From positions 620,001-684,000 of the forward strand of contig NZ_CP048115.1 of the NCBI RefSeq assembly GCF_010093045.1: DNA of 64,000 nucleotides, written 5' to 3'. Source of the stretch: Mucilaginibacter sp. 14171R-50. Its GTDB lineage: Bacteria > Bacteroidota > Bacteroidia > Sphingobacteriales > Sphingobacteriaceae. Positions 16,958 to 27,600 of the stretch are shown piece after piece (the stretch's first letter is position 1; the number at the start of each line of letters is the position of its first letter). The notes below the pieces were generated by a model. It worked only from the letters and a program-made list of their open reading frames with translations. It made no database searches and was not told the DNA's origin. A program made the position numbers and the translations under genes.

Positions 16958-17436
16958 AAGAGATTCAAGAATCAGGATATCAAGACCTAAGACAACTCAA
17001 GAATTGACCTGACCCAATTTTAATCATCGCCTTTCAATATATATTCTCTGAAATTGAATATCATTTTCTGAATTTCAGCAACTAATTCCAAACATTCCTT
17101 TAATTTATTCTGAGAACCATACGCCCTCCTCTCACATATCAACAACTGCGTTTCTACCTCAAAAGAAGATGTTAGCGACGTTGTTAAAAATTCAGCGAAG
17201 TGGATCTTCGTTCGTTTCCCTGACCCCTCGGCTATATTTGATGGTATAGAACAAGAACACCGGTTGAGTTGATCAATAAGATTGAAGCGTTCTTCTACTG
17301 GTAAACCCTTGCAATATTCAAAAGTTAGATCGGTTAAGTCCATGGACCGTTGCCAAATCTTTAAACTTTTAAAATTGTGCTTCATTCTATCTTCGATCCT
17401 TTTCTTATCTCTTGATTCCTAATTTCTTGCTTCTAC
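16958..17436 (-). repeat. Palindromic element with a four-helix-bundle gene in its loop
   Basis: The whole space between the miaB stop and the sigma-54 activator start is one inverted structure. The left arm (16958-17007, containing GATTCAAGAATCAGGATATC) and the complement of the right arm (17387-17436, containing GCAAGAAATTAGGAATCAAG) align over about 50 bases at roughly 70 percent by eye. Both arms are themselves variants of a CAAGA-type word. The loop carries the 121-residue gene at 17020-17385. Confidence 0.65.
17020..17385 (-). CDS. Four-helix-bundle protein (S23/IVP-like family)
   Basis: A 121-residue protein of the TIGR02436 family, found as the product of 23S rRNA intervening sequences and, in relatives, as the Avd accessory protein of diversity-generating retroelements. 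The typical start MKHNFKSLKIWQRSMDLTDL, the block VEERFNLIDQLNRCSCSIPSNIAEGSGK and the C-terminal LVAEIQKMIFNFREYI are all present. The middle holds the characteristic segment FAEFLTTSLTSSFEVETQLLI. Known members form basic pentameric barrels that may bind nucleic acid. The gene sits alone inside a palindromic element between miaB and the sigma-54 activator, with no reverse transcriptase near, so its host function is unknown. Confidence 0.9.
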   Translation of the reverse strand: MKHNFKSLKIWQRSMDLTDLTFEYCKGLPVEERFNLIDQLNRCSCSIPSNIAEGSGKRTKIHFAEFLTTSLTSSFEVETQLLICERRAYGSQNKLKECLELVAEIQKMIFNFREYILKGDD

Positions 17437-17439
17437 AAA

Positions 17440-18891
17440 TTAAACGATAGTTCCTATCAACGTTGCCGATGTGGTCCTTTCTACCAACACATTTACATAC
17501 CGCCCCGGTTTGTAATTTTCGTTTACCGGGAAGATCACCATAGCGTTTTGATCGCTGCGGCCGCAGTAGTCTTTGTCTGATTTTTTCGAGAAACCCTCTA
17601 TCAGCACCTTCTCAATTTTACCGATACGCGCCTGCATACGGTAAAAAGAATATTGTTGCTGCTTGGCTACTATTTGGGCCAGGCGGCGCTGTTTTACATC
17701 CTCCGGTATATCGTCTGTGTAACGCTTGGCAGCCAATGTGCCAGGGCGTTCGCTGTACTTAAACATATAAGCAAAGTCGTACTTTACGTAATCCATCATG
17801 GTTACGGTATCATTATGCTCTTCCTCAGTTTCGGTGCAAAAGCCGGTGATCACATCGGTAGATATAGCACACTCCGGTATTATCCTGCGGATAGCATCTA
17901 TACGGTTCATGTACCATTCGCGGTCGTATGTGCGGTTCATCATTTCCAATATACGGCTGTTCCCGCTTTGCACCGGCAGGTGTATGTAATTGCAAATATT
18001 TTCGTACCTGGCAATTGTGTGTAATACTTCGTCGGTTATATCTTTTGGGTGCGAAGTAGAGAACCTCACCCGCAGCTCGGGGCTTACCAATGCCACCATC
18101 TCTAACAAATTGGCAAAGTTTACAACTTTAACCTCATCACCCACTGCCAACTGCTCGCTGCCATCTGCCGACTGACCACTCCATTTATAAGAGTCCACAT
18201 TTTGCCCCAACAATGTAACCTCGCGGTATCCCGCTTCAAAAAGTGCCCGGCACTCTGCCACAACTGAATAGGCATCGCGGCTCCGCTCGCGGCCACGGGT
18301 AAACGGCACCACGCAAAAGCTGCACATGTTATCGCAACCACGCATAATCGATACAAAGGCGTTTATACCGTTGCTGTTTAAACGCACCGGACTTATATCG
18401 GCGTAGGTTTCTTCGCGGCTTAAAAGTACATTCACAGCGCGTTGCCCGCTATCAACCTGTTCTATCAGATCAGGCAGACTACGGTAGGCATCAGGGCCAA
18501 CCACTACATCAACCAGCTTCTCTTCTTCTAAAAATTTAGCTTTCAAACGCTCGGCCATGCAGCCCAAAACGCCGACCACCATGCCGGGGTTCCTGAATTT
18601 AGCGCCCGCAAATTCTTTGAGCCGGTTACGTACGCGCACTTCCGCATTCTCGCGTATCGAGCACGTATTTATAAAAACCACATCGGCGTTATTAAAATCT
18701 GATGTAGTTTCGAAACCCTTCTCGGCCAATATAGAAGCTACTATCTCACTGTCAGAGAAGTTCATGGCGCAGCCATAGCTTTCTATATAAAGCTTTCGGC
18801 CATTATTTTTATCGCCGGGCTCTAATATCAGCGCCTCGCCCTGCCTGCTTTCGTCATGCACCTTATCCGGAATAAGCAAATCCATTGTCAT
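17440..18891 (-). CDS. miaB: tRNA-2-methylthio-N6-dimethylallyladenosine synthase MiaB
   Basis: Radical-SAM enzyme that adds the 2-methylthio group to i6A37 of tRNAs reading U-starting codons. The N-terminal cluster cysteines are in [19 protein letters not shown] and LGCMAERLK. The radical-SAM triad is [20 protein letters not shown]. The C-terminal TRAM domain runs to the end. The 483-residue length is slightly long, because about 17 residues after [11 protein letters not shown] ([20 protein letters not shown]) look inserted. Their DNA, at 18121-18180, is a run of CAGTCGGCAG-like words. ATG 18891 fits; ATG 18885 is an alternative. A TATTTTTG element lies 14 bases upstream. Confidence 0.95.
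   Translation of the reverse strand: MTMDLLIPDKVHDESRQGEALILEPGDKNNGRKLYIESYGCAMNFSDSEIVASILAEKGFETTSDFNNADVVFINTCSIRENAEVRVRNRLKEFAGAKFRNPGMVVGVLGCMAERLKAKFLEEEKLVDVVVGPDAYRSLPDLIEQVDSGQRAVNVLLSREETYADISPVRLNSNGINAFVSIMRGCDNMCSFCVVPFTRGRERSRDAYSVVAECRALFEAGYREVTLLGQNVDSYKWSGQSADGSEQLAVGDEVKVVNFANLLEMVALVSPELRVRFSTSHPKDITDEVLHTIARYENICNYIHLPVQSGNSRILEMMNRTYDREWYMNRIDAIRRIIPECAISTDVITGFCTETEEEHNDTVTMMDYVKYDFAYMFKYSERPGTLAAKRYTDDIPEDVKQRRLAQIVAKQQQYSFYRMQARIGKIEKVLIEGFSKKSDKDYCGRSDQNAMVIFPVNENYKPGRYVNVLVERTTSATLIGTIV
18121..18180 (-). repeat. Repeat-like DNA inserted in frame inside miaB
   Basis: On the coding strand the segment contains CAGTCGGCAGATGGCAGCGA, then AGCAGTTGGCAGTGGG and GGTTAAAGTTGTAAAC. 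These are tandem variants of short words like those in the intergenic palindromes (compare AAGGTTGTAAAGTTG between groS and groL). It adds about 17 residues to a surface position of MiaB without breaking the frame. Confidence 0.5.
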
Positions 18892-18905
18892 AAAAAATTG
18901 AGCCG

Positions 18906-18913
18906 CAAAAATA
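18906..18913 (-). promoter_or_regulatory. -7 element TATTTTTG for miaB
   Basis: Minus-strand TATTTTTG matches TAnnTTTG, 14 bases before the miaB ATG. It would drive miaB and possibly the genes after it. Confidence 0.5.
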
Positions 18914-19030
18914 CATAATTTTATTTAATGAGTGACAGTTTGTCAGCGTTTAACAATTTTCGCTTTCTGTTGTTATACCCACTGAAGCCGCCATACGGGT
19001 TGCTGCAAACACACTTCAACGCGAACAAAA

Positions 19031-20827
19031 ATGGCGGTTAAATTTTTCAAACACAAATGGCAAAAAGTGCTGCTTATAACGGTGGCTGCGCTGTTTATCC
19101 TGATACTTATCCCGGTGTTGTTTCTGAATAGCTTCCTGGCACCCAAGCTATCTGATAAGTTAAAAGAGGGAGTGTTAAAAGGCACCGACAGCCTGTATAC
19201 TATCGATTATAGCGACATAGACCTTAATGTGCTGCAAGGCAGGGCCGTATTATATAACATTACTTTTAAAGCCGATACAGCCGTTTACCACCGCATGAAA
19301 AAAAATGGGAACGCACCGGGTACCTTATACGAGCTGCATGTAAACCGGCTTATTGTATCTAACGCGCATCCTTTTGAGCTATATTTTAAAAAGAAACTGA
19401 ACATCGGTCGCATTGCGCTTAATGAACCGAAAATAGAGATAAACAAACTATTTGTTAAGAACGACACCAGTAAAAAAGATAACCGCACGCTATACCAGAA
19501 GCTATCAAAAACCCTTAAAATGGTGCATGTAGGCGAAATATTGCTTACCAATATCAATTACAAACAGCGCGATTACACGGGCCCTGCAATAGCTACATCG
19601 CAGCTAAAGGAAATGGATGTAAAGGTGACCGACTTACTAATAGACTCTGCCACCCAAACCGATACTTCGCGTTTTTTATTCAGCAAGGATATCACCACCG
19701 AATTAAAAAATTACAGAAGCAAATCGGTCGATGGGTTATACTCATTTAAGGTCAAATCCGTTAAGCTGTCTACCCGAACAAGAAAGCTGAGCATTATCGG
19801 CATCAACCTTAAGCCTGTGAATCATACAGTATTTTTTCAAAAAAGTAAAAAAGACAGGTTTACTGTCAGCCTGGATTCGGTACAGCTTAACAATTTCGAT
19901 TATATCACCTATCAAAAGTCTCAAAGTGTTGATGTGAAAAAACTTGAAATATTTAAAGGAAATTTCGAGGTTTTCAGCAATTATAACGGGCCGCTTCAAA
20001 CTACCGACAGGCTGGTTACTTTCCCTAACTGGGCCATTCGCCATGCTATTAAAAATACGTTGAATGTTGATACACTCGAGCTGGAGCACATGAACTTTAT
20101 GTATTCGCAGTTTAGTAAAAAATCAAAAAAATTCGGGCATTTGAAATTTGACAATATCAATGGCCGGCTCCTCAATTTAACAAACCGCGCAGATAAGTTA
20201 AAGAAAAACAATATTGCTACCGCCAGCCTCACCAGCTATTTTATGGGCAAGGCTAAACTTAACGTGCACTTTGATTTTAATTTAAACGACGCTACTTACA
20301 ACTATGCTTACAAAGGGCACCTGGCCCCAATGGATATGGCTGTTGTTAACCCGGTTTTAATGCCGCTTGCTATGGCAAAATTTACATCGGGCAGGGTTAC
20401 CGGCTTAGATTTTGACGTGCATAGCACACAAAAAGTTTCAAAGGGGACCGTATCGTTTTTATATCACGATCTTAAAGTTGATATACTGCGCCCCGATTAT
20501 ACCAAAAAAACCCTGATCAGTACATTGGCGAATGCCATAGTTTTAAAGCACGACAATCCTGACGATGGTGATAAAACTCCGCGCCTGGCCAATGTGGTGT
20601 ACATCCGGCCGTCAAACTTCCCGTTCTTTAAAACGGTTTGGCACGTATTGCTCAATGGCATAAAAAATTGCGCGGGTGTTGGTCCCGCCCAGGAAAAGAA
20701 GCTTAACAGCCAGGCAGATACCGACGATAAAAAGGAGCAGGAAAAGATCATTAAAAAGGCGGTGAAAGAAAAAGAAAAAGAGGATAAGAAATTTAAAGAG
20801 AAAGTAGAGGATAAAAAGAAAGATTAA
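19031..20827 (+). CDS. AsmA-like membrane-anchored protein
   Basis: A 598-residue protein with one N-terminal membrane helix (about 12-34) after a basic start and a long beta-rich extracytoplasmic part. Phrases such as SDIDLNVLQGRAVLYNITFKAD and IGRIALNEPKIEINK are typical of AsmA/DUF748-type proteins, relatives of the bridge proteins that carry phospholipids between membranes. The C-terminal 45 residues are almost all Lys, Glu and Asp, an unusual charged tail. It lies alone on the plus strand. The left REP of the next element begins 16 bases after its stop and may help end the transcript. The family call is by pattern, not by a full motif. Confidence 0.75.
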   Translation: MAVKFFKHKWQKVLLITVAALFILILIPVLFLNSFLAPKLSDKLKEGVLKGTDSLYTIDYSDIDLNVLQGRAVLYNITFKADTAVYHRMKKNGNAPGTLYELHVNRLIVSNAHPFELYFKKKLNIGRIALNEPKIEINKLFVKNDTSKKDNRTLYQKLSKTLKMVHVGEILLTNINYKQRDYTGPAIATSQLKEMDVKVTDLLIDSATQTDTSRFLFSKDITTELKNYRSKSVDGLYSFKVKSVKLSTRTRKLSIIGINLKPVNHTVFFQKSKKDRFTVSLDSVQLNNFDYITYQKSQSVDVKKLEIFKGNFEVFSNYNGPLQTTDRLVTFPNWAIRHAIKNTLNVDTLELEHMNFMYSQFSKKSKKFGHLKFDNINGRLLNLTNRADKLKKNNIATASLTSYFMGKAKLNVHFDFNLNDATYNYAYKGHLAPMDMAVVNPVLMPLAMAKFTSGRVTGLDFDVHSTQKVSKGTVSFLYHDLKVDILRPDYTKKTLISTLANAIVLKHDNPDDGDKTPRLANVVYIRPSNFPFFKTVWHVLLNGIKNCAGVGPAQEKKLNSQADTDDKKEQEKIIKKAVKEKEKEDKKFKEKVEDKKKD

Positions 20828-20843
20828 TACTGGAATAATTAAT

Positions 20844-20872
20844 GCTTGCGCTCGTCTGCGACGAGTGCTTAA
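20844..20872. repeat. REP-like hairpin, left copy
   Basis: The core GCGCTCGTC-TGC-GACGAGTGC (20848-20868) forms a nine-base-pair hairpin with one G-T pair. It is the reverse complement of the two copies right of the transposase gene, and the transposase stop codon (20869-20871) lies inside it. Confidence 0.85.
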
Positions 20873-21450
20873 TATGGTTTTACGTTTGCAACGTGAAACC
20901 CCGTATCTAACAGTAACACATCCAACAATCCTTTTTCACCTGCATAATTAGCGGCCGAACTGTATAAGTAATGTTCGGGCAACGCAACAATTCCGCTTTT
21001 AACCGGGTTATCATGAATATAATCTAATTTTTGAAGAAGGATATCAGGCTTATCACAGGCAATTCCATGATAGCCATCCTGCCATACTTTATAATCCTGT
21101 ATCCTGTTATTATATTTTGCATGATAACGAAACCTGTAAACTATCCAGTCCTTCCGGCTTTCGTTTTCAGTTTCCATTAGTTTCATTATTTGCTTATTGG
21201 TGTGCTTTTTAAAATCCCGTATGATATCAGAAAGCCTTGCCGGAAGTTGTGCAGACACCAATAAATGCAGATGATTGGTCATTAAACAGTAGGCGTAAAT
21301 TTCAAGCCCCTTGTTTTGCCGACAGTATTTAAGCGAATCAATTATTAATTCTTTGTATGAAGGTCTTGTAAAAATATCGATCCAGTCAACAATTGTAAAA
21401 GTAACAAAGTAAATTTCTTCGGGACCTCTTACTCTGTATTGGTGTGACAT
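20869..21450 (-). CDS. REP-associated tyrosine transposase (RAYT, IS200-like)
   Basis: A single-copy HUH-family nuclease that recognises REP hairpins. I start it at ATG 21448-21450 (193 residues); a TTG at 21498 would add 16 residues encoded by the REP itself. The HUH motif is NHLHLLV (near residue 60), and the tyrosine motif is the helix LDYIHDNPVKSGIV near 150. The N-terminal strand YFVTFTIVDWIDIFTR is typical of the family. Inverted REP copies flank it on both sides, the usual RAYT layout, so the protein is probably active or was until recently. RAYTs are thought to be domesticated and to spread REPs. Confidence 0.93.
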   Translation of the reverse strand: MSHQYRVRGPEEIYFVTFTIVDWIDIFTRPSYKELIIDSLKYCRQNKGLEIYAYCLMTNHLHLLVSAQLPARLSDIIRDFKKHTNKQIMKLMETENESRKDWIVYRFRYHAKYNNRIQDYKVWQDGYHGIACDKPDILLQKLDYIHDNPVKSGIVALPEHYLYSSAANYAGEKGLLDVLLLDTGFHVANVKPY

Positions 21451-21482
21451 GGCTAAGGCTGTTTTGTAAATATAAAAATAAT

Positions 21483-21599
21483 AGCGATGCAATCGCAAAA
21501 CCTATGTTAAGCACTCGTCGCAGAGAAGCGCAAGATATAACAGCGATGCAATCGCAAACCTATGTTAAGCACTCGTCGCAGACGAGCGCAAGATATAAT
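21483..21599. repeat. Two tandem REP-like units, right of the transposase
   Basis: Two direct copies of a 58-59 base unit (21483-21541 and 21542-21599). Each has a small hairpin GCGAT-GCA-ATCGC, the spacer CCTATGTTAA, a larger hairpin GCACTCGTC-GCA-GACGAGCGC and AAGATATAA. The first copy has lost a base in the larger stem (GAGAAGCGC), so only the second folds cleanly. Confidence 0.88.
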
Positions 21600-21609
21600 G
21601 ATGATTTAT

Positions 21610-24600
21610 CTACTGCAATAATAGCTTCAAGTTAATACCAAAATTGGTAAACGATGTATTAAACGCCTGCGAAGTATAAGGCTTGGTAATGTTGCTATCG
21701 TAAAACAGGTTTAGGTTAAAGCGCTGGTTTATCACATAATCGATAGAAGGCCGCAGGGTGATGTTTTGCGCGCCCGATGATACTTCGGCGTTAGGCACAT
21801 CGGCCCGGTAAATAAGCGTTTTGTTATCGCGCACCGCAACATCAAGTTTAAAATTGATGTCATTATCCGTGCGGGCCCCTGTGCCGAACAGCCCCCATGG
21901 CATCCTGAAATTTTTTGGCCGGTAACCAAACCCAAATACCAGAATGTTCTCGTCCTGCTGTGCCAGCTGGCTGTTTAGCAAGCTTAAGTTCAACGACCGC
22001 GTTTTGCGATACTCAAAATTGACGGTCATGCTGTTTTTAAAGCGCACATCGGCGCCCAGTAAGGGTACAAACTGCTCAAATATAGCCACCTGCGAAAACT
22101 GGTAAAACGGCAGGAAATCGTTATTAAAATCTCTTGAGCTTACCGCGCCGTTATTTTCCTGGTATTGCAGCAGGGTGGTATAGCTGCTTACGTTATATGA
22201 CGACCGATAACCGTGCTTCAGGTCGAACGATTCAAACAAGTCTGCAAAGAACGGCAGCCTGCCCAGCCCGCCGTATGAAATTTGCCAGTTAGGGATAGGA
22301 ATATTAGGGAACTGACTGGTGTTTGCCGAACCCGCATCTTTACCCGCGTAAGCCGCCAAAAACGCCGGCACCAGCACGTTTTGGGCATTAGGCCCGTAAC
22401 CATCGGCAAAACCACCGGCAGCACCACCCGAATTTGGATTAGTGCGGCCAAGCCTTTGCGAGACTACCGCACGGTTATCTAAAAATTTCTGATAGGCAGG
22501 CGATGTGTTGTCAACACTGCCGCCCTTTGAAAATGCGGTAGCCAGGGACATGAACGAGATACTGTAAGTACCTGATGTAACCGGGCTAAGGCTTTCGATG
22601 CTGTTGGTTGATGCCAGGTACTTAAAATTAGTTTGATAATTGCGGTCCTGGGTTTTAAAGGCTATCAGCTCGATACGCAGGTCAGGCACCGGCTCAATAA
22701 TGCTGCGCAGGTGGATATCTTCGTTAAAGGACCTAACGTACAATTGATTCTGCAGGGTATCTGTTGTTATCCATCCGTTTGCTACTGCCCTGTTACGCAG
22801 ATCCGCCTGGCTGCCCAACAAAAACCCGATACCCGGAGCGTCGTAAGTAAGGTCCTGCCCAAAAAAGTTGGACTGCGGCAAATACCCCGGCAGGAACGTA
22901 CCTTCGGTACGGCTGTAGGTACCGCTGATACTTTTAATGCTGGTTAAAAGTCCCGTGAAAAACTTTGCCGCTCCTTTTTTCTCGTTCCTGCCTTTACGAA
23001 GGGCGCTAAACTTGTTGTAAAAGTTCGAGAAATTCAAGTTAGGGTTCAGCTGTATGGTACGCGCGTTCTGTATGCTGTTGCCCACGTCATAAGTAGGGTC
23101 GTTTATGGCAAACTCGGGCTGGCTTTGCCAGTTAAAGTTAGTGCTGTAACGCACGGTAAGGGCGGTCCAGTCAAGGCCGGGTAATTTATTTACAGGCGCG
23201 GTCCAGTTCAAATTAATGGTATGGTTATAGTTTGTGGTGCGGCCCAATCGCCAAAGGTTTTCCCAAAGTGTATCGCGTTTCAAGCCATTTATACGCCCGG
23301 CGGGCTCATCCACAACAGACAAATTGGTTGCATCGATGTCAAGCGATAACGACTTTGACAGGTTCCACCCTATTCCGTAAACGCGGGTTATATTGAAGTT
23401 TTTGTTAAACGATGTTGGGATAGGTATAAAATTATTGGGGTCGTTATTGCGCAGGGTGTTCTCCGAATAAAAACGATCGAAATTAATGCTGAAGTTAAGT
23501 CTGGATGGCAATATACTGAAATTAAAATCACGCGCCAGCGCAAGCAGATTGCTCTTTATGATCTTAGCAAAAGGCGCGTAATACTTAGGCTCTTTATTGT
23601 AATTATAATTCAGCGCTACGCGATAGGTTTTGGCAAAGTCGTTCTCCACAATAAAATCGTGGTGCTGGTATTCGGTATAGGCGTAGGTAGCTGCAAAGTT
23701 TTCGATGTCCCATACATGCACCGTCGCCGAAGGATCAGTGCGCTCTTTATGCACATTGGTAAAGTTGATACTTTTGCGCATAGTGTAGTCCGTGGTAACA
23801 TTTTTTATAGAGTCGCGCGCCTGGCTGGTTGGTGCCGCCGCAAGCGATTTTTTCAGCTCCACATCGGGCGATCCGGGGTCGTACTGCGGGTTACTTACCT
23901 GGGTTGATATATTTACATAGGCTGGTATGCGTATGCCGCTTTTCTCAGGGAAGAACTTGCCCAGCTCCACACTTGCCGATGCATCTATCGCCTGGTTATC
24001 ACTACGGTTACGGTCGCCTATACGCGAATCAAGGGTACCAAACCCAATGGTGCTTTTACTGCCCGATACGGTGATATTGGCAAAGTCAGCCAGGGCGGCA
24101 TCAACCCTTGCTGTAGCAGCCCAGCCGCCGCGCTGGTCAAAATCAGTCAGCCGCAATTCGTCAAACCAAACCGTGCCTGTTTTATTTAAGCCGTCGTCGC
24201 CGGGCAGGCCGCCAGGTTTGTATGGGTTACGCACGCCCAGCATTATCGTACGCAACCGGCTCAGGTCGGGCTGGCCCTTAATGGTTACCTTGTTACGGCC
24301 ATCGGTATATACAAATGGCACCGTAAACGGCCATGGCTGCCCGTTTAGTTTTGCGTTGTTACGTGCCAGTTTCGCATCAACCAATATTGATAGTTGCAGG
24401 TCCAGTTCGTTGTTTGCCGGCCATATAGCACCAGGGTCGCGGGTGCCGGGCTGGGTAATTGCCAAAGGCACTTCATACTCGTAGTAGTTGTCCTGGTAAT
24501 CAACGCCAAGGCGCACAAAACCGCTCAGGTCGTTATCTTTTAGTTGATCGCCCTCGGCGTGGATAAACATCTGGATACGTTTGTACGAGCGCAGATCGTT

Positions 24601-27600
24601 AAAAAAGGTGCGGAAAGCCGCCCGCGAATAGCCATCGCGCAGGTTGGCAACATTAAGCGACAGCGATTGCTCATTAAGCTTTGTATCGGTTTGCAGGTTA
24701 TTGTAGTTACGCTGGCGGTTTATACCCGGCGGCACCACATAGGGTATTGGCGACCGGTTACCGTTCTCTTCAATATTTACGGCCTGCACATCAAGGGTAG
24801 AGCCATCTACAACCGGGTTGATTATGGCTGGGTCGGCAATAACATTGGTCTGGCTGTTTTCGGCGTTAAAGGTGCGCCACTCGCCCCTTACCAGTTGCAG
24901 GGTGGCAAAACGCAGTATAGAAGTATCGGCAAAGTTGGTCATGAACATACGCATAAAACGGATGGCCTTAAAATCCTGGATGTTGCCAACCTTGCTTTGG
25001 TAATCGGTAATAGGTATCCTAAACTGGTACCAGGTTACCGGCTGTGTGGTGCCGTTTGGCAGTTTTATGTTGGATGTTATTTTGTCGTTGATAAAGTTTT
25101 GGCCAACGATCATATCCTGTGGCCGGATAGATACCCGGTACTGAAAATATTCATCGGTCTGGCTCATGTTGTTATCGCGGTTAATATCCTCGCCATCGGG
25201 CAGCGATGTTGATGCCGACGTTTGAATGCCCAGCTCGGCCTGTGATTGCTCCGCTGTTTTGGAGTTACCCTCGGTACCGTTGTACCTGCTGTAACGTTCC
25301 AATATCCCCGCACCGGCCTGGTCAAGCGCGGCCCCCTGGTAGTACTGGTAATCATCTGATGACGGGTCGTTTGAAAAAGCTGCCGCCGCCTGCGAATTCA
25401 ACTGGCCCTGAACCTGCTGCAGTATGGGCGCAAACTTCACTTTCTCGTCGTTATCGTTAAGCCCGTCAATACCCACATCCTGCAGCTTGCGCGATTCGGG
25501 GTTATTATCAAAAGCGTTAATAACCGGCTGTAATTTTGATACCCGCCCCCAATTGGTTTCGTCCACCTTATCTGCGCCTGCGGCATCTACCGGTAAACCA
25601 TTCTCGAGGCTCTTACGGCCATCTTTTAAGATATCTTCGGATACGCTGCCCAGGTTAAAATACAGATCGCCGCCCGCAGCGTTTGGTTTGTAAATAAATG
25701 GATCCATCACCCAAAACTCGATGTACCCTACATTTAACGATTCGAAGTCATTGGTTTCAAGTTTGCGGAACATACCACCCCACCTGTTTTTGGGATTTTG
25801 CAGGCTGCCATCGGGGTTAATACCGGTGGTGGTATAGTTATAAGGCCCCCTCACGGTTGGATAAAAAACCATATTTAATGTAGAAAGGCTTAAGGGCTGT
25901 CCGGTGGTTGATTGCTTGTAAGGGAATACTTCCTGCTCTATAACCTGCCTTACGTAGTGGTTTGAAAGTTCGTTACGCGATATGTTTGCAGTGCCCGAGC
26001 TTGTATAAAAGATAGGGTCGATGTTATAAAAGGCAAGTCGGGCACGGTTAAAGCCGTAGCTCAGGTCATCAAACCTGTCCGACTCGGGGAACATTTGTGG
26101 TGTGCCGGATATTTGCCAGCTAATGGCGCTTTTTATATCTATTACCGAACGACTGTTCTCAAAATCATCCAGGTATGATGTCCCGTTCCTGGAGCCGGCA
26201 AAATTCAGCGCGCCGGGGCTGCCGGGCATTAATTTGGCAAATTCGCCGCTAAAGTTTATAGTAGATGGCGCTTTGGTGTTTATGAACGGTATCTTATCCA
26301 CCAATCGCGTCAAAAAGCGCGAATTGGTACTATAGTTCGCATCAAGGCCCCAAATGGTGTTCGAGATCGACTCCTCGCCTACAATTTCATTCTGCGTGAT
26401 CGGCTGCTCGGTGAGATGCATAATTGTACCGCCAAGCAGAAGTTTATCGCTAAAATGGTAATCGAGTCGCGACCCGAACAACGATTTTTGCTGTACCCCA
26501 AAAAGTTCGTTATTTTCTAACTTGATATTAATGCTTTGGCCCGAAGCCAGTAAAGCCTGGTTTAGCACCCTTATACGGCCCGCGTTGTAATCAATGGTGT
26601 AATCGGTACCCTCCTGCAGCTTTACCGAACCGGCAGTAACCACTACTGAGCCCTGCGGAATGTTCACCGCGTTAAGCTGGTACTCCGAGCCGCTTTGCGA
26701 TGTGTACGTACCTTTTATTAAATACCTGTTCAGTTTCGGGAAAAGCTGCTGCGCTATGGTTTTAGTAGAATCATATAAAGGCTGGTAGGAATAACGGGCA
26801 GCCAGGTCAGCTTCGCCCGCGGTAAATTGTTTGGCCAGGTCGCTACCAAAAGGTTCCAGCACCGGGAACATTATGCGGCCTTGCTGCGAATCGATGGTGA
26901 TGCCTTCTAAAAAGTCGAAGTAACCGTCAGGCCGTTTGTCGTTCTGCTGGTCCAGGTTATCAACACCGGTTATCTGCAGCCAGCGTTTGCCCTTGGTGTT
27001 CTGCCCTTCGTCCATGATGGTTTTTTCGATACCCGATTTATCATCCAAACGCGAAATGTTCAACTTAAAATCGGTGGGACTTATCTGGTATGCGCCTAAC
27101 GAGTAGATGTTTTTCATCATCAGGTCCCATGTTGGCAAATTGGTTTTCAGTAGCTCGTTCTTCAACAGCTTGGTATATAAAACGGTTGGTGTGTTGGGGT
27201 CAACGGCCCTGTCGCTGCTAAATTCGCCAACCTGGTACTGTACGCCGTTAACCGAGTACTGGTAAGCCACGGCCAGCACCTCATCGTTGTTTAAAGGATA
27301 ATTAAGTGAAATATAGCCCAGCTGCGGATGCAGTGTAAACTCTTTATCGGTGAGTTTACGGGCGTAGGTTAACTTGGCATAATTATCGGTAGCTCCGGTA
27401 GCCCTGAAATAATTTGCAGCGTCGTTAGAGTTTGTATTGCGCGCCCCCGCGGGCAGGTTATTCAACAACGAGTTTGATTGCTGCGTAAAGCCCGGGCCTT
27501 TAAAACCGGCGGGCAACGCGCTAAAGCCGGGGCCTCCCTGTACCAGGGCGGTATTGTATGGCCTGTTCTCGCCAAGATCGATGAAAGCCAATATATCGCG

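Noticed and set aside
17020..17385. Diversity-generating retroelement, because the four-helix-bundle protein resembles Avd
   Set aside because: No reverse transcriptase, template repeat or variable repeat is seen nearby.
21483..21599. Two tandem repeats that could suggest a CRISPR-like array
   Set aside because: The units are contiguous with no spacers, contain hairpins and flank a RAYT gene. They are REP units.
24544..25212. 222-residue antisense frame inside sprA
   Set aside because: It is the shadow of a strongly supported coding frame; GC-rich third positions of sprA keep the opposite frame open.
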